Below the pieces are notes generated by a model. That model did no database searches. It saw only the letters and a program-made list of their open reading frames with translations, and was not told the DNA's origin. From Deltaproteobacteria bacterium (GTDB taxonomy: Bacteria; Desulfobacterota; G020345765), in the NCBI GenBank assembly GCA_030616835.1, contig JAUWWP010000025.1:1-15736 (forward strand): a DNA stretch of 15,736 nt. The letters run 5' to 3'. This document shows, piece by piece, positions 14,599-15,736 of the stretch (positions are counted from its first letter, which is position 1; every line of letters starts with the position of its first letter). The translations under genes were made by a program, and so were the position numbers.

Positions 14599-14637
14599 GT
14601 AGGGGCTTGATTGTAGGGGTCGGATTTATCCGACCCG
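14599..14637. repeat. Truncated and complete GTAGGGG hairpin units
   Basis: GTAGGGGCTTGATT (14599-14612) is the left half of a unit-2-type hairpin whose right arm is missing. It runs straight into a complete unit with stem GGGTCGGA / TCCGACCC (14617-14624 and 14629-14636) and tetraloop TTTA. The junction suggests insertion or recombination between units. Confidence 0.8.
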
Positions 14638-14659
14638 CTTCTCTTAGGTAATTTCCCTC

Positions 14660-14905
14660 AGGGTTTGATGACCTTATCCTGAGCCCCGCCTCTGGCGGGG
14701 TCGAAGGAGTGAGGGCCTGTCCTCCGTAGCCCCTTGGCCTTCGTAGTCCGCCTCAGGCGGACGAAGTAGGCTGGCGAAGGAGGAGGATAATTTGCACTTT
14801 TGATTTTGTTTTGAGTTTGGGATTTGGGTCATTTGAAATTATTTAGGATTTAGAGTTTAGTGCTTAGGGTTTTGTTTGAAATTGGGGCTTTGTCATTTGG
14901 ATTTT
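14660..14905 (-). repeat. Dispersed palindromic repeat, copy D (one arm, inverted, new core)
   Basis: 14808-14905 read on the minus strand gives CCAAATGACAAAGCCCC...CCTAAGCACTAAACTC...CAAATGAC...CTCAAAAC, the left arm of copies B and C. The adjoining core (about 14665-14790) is again GC-rich hairpins: GCCCCGCC / GGCGGGG (14683-14700) and GTCCGCC / GGCGGAC (14746-14761), with CTTCG/CGAAG segments around them. No matching second arm is found beyond the core, so this is a half element. Confidence 0.75.
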
Positions 14906-14978
14906 TTATAGATACAAGGATGTAAAGATTAAGTTTATTGACGATTAACCCACTATTTCCCCTATTTAGCTATTTGGG

Positions 14979-15033
14979 CTTAGGATTTTGACATTGATTT
15001 GGCATTTGAGCTTTGTAATTTGGATTTTTGTGG
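14979..15033. repeat. Fragment of the second AT-rich repeat family
   Basis: Contains TTAGGATTTTGACATTGATT and GGCATTTGAGCTTTG, close to the right arm of the element at 14223-14319. No paired arm is seen. The rest of 14906-15170 is AT-rich and holds nothing I can name apart from the ribosome binding site of the next gene. Confidence 0.55.
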
Positions 15034-15170
15034 GATAAATTATTGATTTAGCCCACAAAGAGAGATACGATAAAGCAAGCTGGGGAAGGGTTAGAAAAAC
15101 CACATTTTGATTTCCGTAATTCACTATTCTAGACGCGATCCTATTTATGCCTAATGAAGGAGAGATTACT

Positions 15171-15695
15171 ATGCAAGGCACTGAGGTTATACCGCAGCAA
15201 CTTATAGAAAGTAAAATACTTTTTATCAGAAGTAAGAAAGTAAGGCTGGACAAAGACTTAGCCGTTCTTTATGAGGTAGAAACTAAAATGTTCAACCGTG
15301 CCGTTAAAAGAAATATAGAACGATTTCCTGATGACTTCATGTTCCAATTATCAAAGGAAGAATATGATGAACTTTTAAGGTGCCAATTTGGCACCTTAAA
15401 AAGAGGGCAACATAGCAAATATCTCCCTTATACCTTTACCGAGAATGGAGTAGCAATGCTTTCCAGTGTTCTTAATAGCAAAAGGGCTATACAGGTTAAT
15501 ATACAGATAATGAGAACATTTACCAAAATTCGGGGAATGCTTGCTACCCATAAAGAATTGAAGCAAAAAATTGAAGAAATGGAGAAGAAATACGACTATC
15601 ATTTTAAGATTGTTTTTGACACTATAAAACAGTTAATTGAACCCCCGCAGAAATACAAGAAAAGAATTGGCTTTTTACAGGAGAGAGAGGAATAA
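15171..15695 (+). CDS. ORF6N-domain protein (phage antirepressor-like)
   Basis: 174 residues. Residues about 7-95 match the ORF6N domain: VIPQQLIESKILFIRSKKVRLDKDLAVLYEVETKMFNRAVKRN with IERFPDDFMFQLSKEEYDEL, then KYLPYTFTENGVAMLSSVLNS. The domain is a predicted DNA-binding module found in phage antirepressors and in many chromosomal copies of unknown role. A coiled-coil tail follows (KELKQKIEEMEKKYDYHFKIVFD). The ATG at 15171 is preceded by AAGGAG (15157-15162) at 8 nt spacing, so it is preferred over an in-frame ATG at 15147 that lies upstream of that site. The gene is visibly AT-richer than the VWA cluster and stands alone after a repeat-filled region, which fits horizontal origin. A perfect 14-bp inverted repeat lies inside it. 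Confidence 0.88.
   Translation: MQGTEVIPQQLIESKILFIRSKKVRLDKDLAVLYEVETKMFNRAVKRNIERFPDDFMFQLSKEEYDELLRCQFGTLKRGQHSKYLPYTFTENGVAMLSSVLNSKRAIQVNIQIMRTFTKIRGMLATHKELKQKIEEMEKKYDYHFKIVFDTIKQLIEPPQKYKKRIGFLQEREE
15373..15401. promoter_or_regulatory. Perfect 14-bp inverted repeat inside the ORF6N gene
   Basis: TTTTAAGGTGCCAA, a single central T (15387), and TTGGCACCTTAAAA form a flawless 29-nt palindrome encoding LLRCQFGTLK. It could be an operator for the encoded DNA-binding protein or a mobile-element target, or it could simply be coding sequence. Only the symmetry is certain. Confidence 0.4.
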
Positions 15696-15736
15696 GAGAA
15701 AAGGGGTCAGAGTCATTTTTTACTAAGTTGTTTTAG

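Noticed and set aside
14576..14600. GCGGGGCT-TTCG-AGCCCCGC as an intrinsic terminator
   Set aside because: No T-run follows on either strand, and it sits among dispersed hairpin repeats, not at a gene end.

Overview
The window looks like chromosomal DNA from a diderm (Gram-negative-type) bacterium. It carries a beta-barrel outer-membrane protein, a LolA-like periplasmic protein, SPOR domains and several exported proteins. The protein families (FrzS-like pseudo-receiver, LolA-like/DUF1302-type pair, DUF58/BatA/DUF4159/VWA cluster) and the density of dispersed palindromic repeats suit a deltaproteobacterial-type or uncultivated subsurface lineage. I cannot fix the phylum from the sequence. No rRNA, tRNA, CRISPR array or complete transposon was seen.

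Layout. (1) Positions 1-1662, minus strand: an exported LolA-like protein followed by a DUF1302-like outer-membrane protein that runs off the left edge. This pair normally accompanies an RND/MMPL exporter, which is not in view. Their 5' side carries C/G-rich hairpin repeats and a possible 14-codon leader ORF. (2) 1947-3990, plus strand: rlmH and gpmI, two housekeeping genes 16 nt apart. (3) 4267-5046, plus strand: a protein-L-isoaspartate methyltransferase with an apparent signal peptide, preceded by a dispersed repeat. (4) 5048-7299, minus strand: a small cysteine-rich zinc-ribbon protein and, 5 nt downstream, a 654-aa protein combining a FrzS-like receiver without its phosphoacceptor Asp, a long coiled coil, one membrane span, a Pro-rich linker and two SPOR domains. 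(5) 7409-14148, plus strand: a DUF58 protein, a BatA-like membrane VWA protein, a Tat-exported DUF4159 protein and a second membrane VWA protein. This is the usual MoxR-associated gene set, but no MoxR ATPase is present. (6) 14149-15170: about 1 kb without a gene, packed with tandem and palindromic repeats. (7) 15171-15695: an AT-richer ORF6N-domain protein, probably of mobile or phage origin.

How the genes fit together. The DUF58-BatA-DUF4159-VWA genes probably encode an inner-membrane/periplasmic complex. All three VWA proteins keep complete metal-ion (MIDAS) motifs. The two membrane VWA proteins also carry glutamine-amidotransferase-like domains that seem to lack the catalytic Cys. The receiver-coiled coil-SPOR protein would link a cytoplasmic scaffold to peptidoglycan, and its zinc-ribbon neighbour is a candidate partner.

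The most unusual features are these. First, one repeat family (conserved AT-rich arms, exchangeable GC-rich hairpin cores) sits in both non-coding gaps of the VWA operon in the same orientation. Second, several short hairpin families keep their scaffold while both sides of the stem change together. Third, a C_CCA_AAA slippery heptamer lies exactly between the cytoplasmic/membrane part and the SPOR domains of the 654-aa protein.
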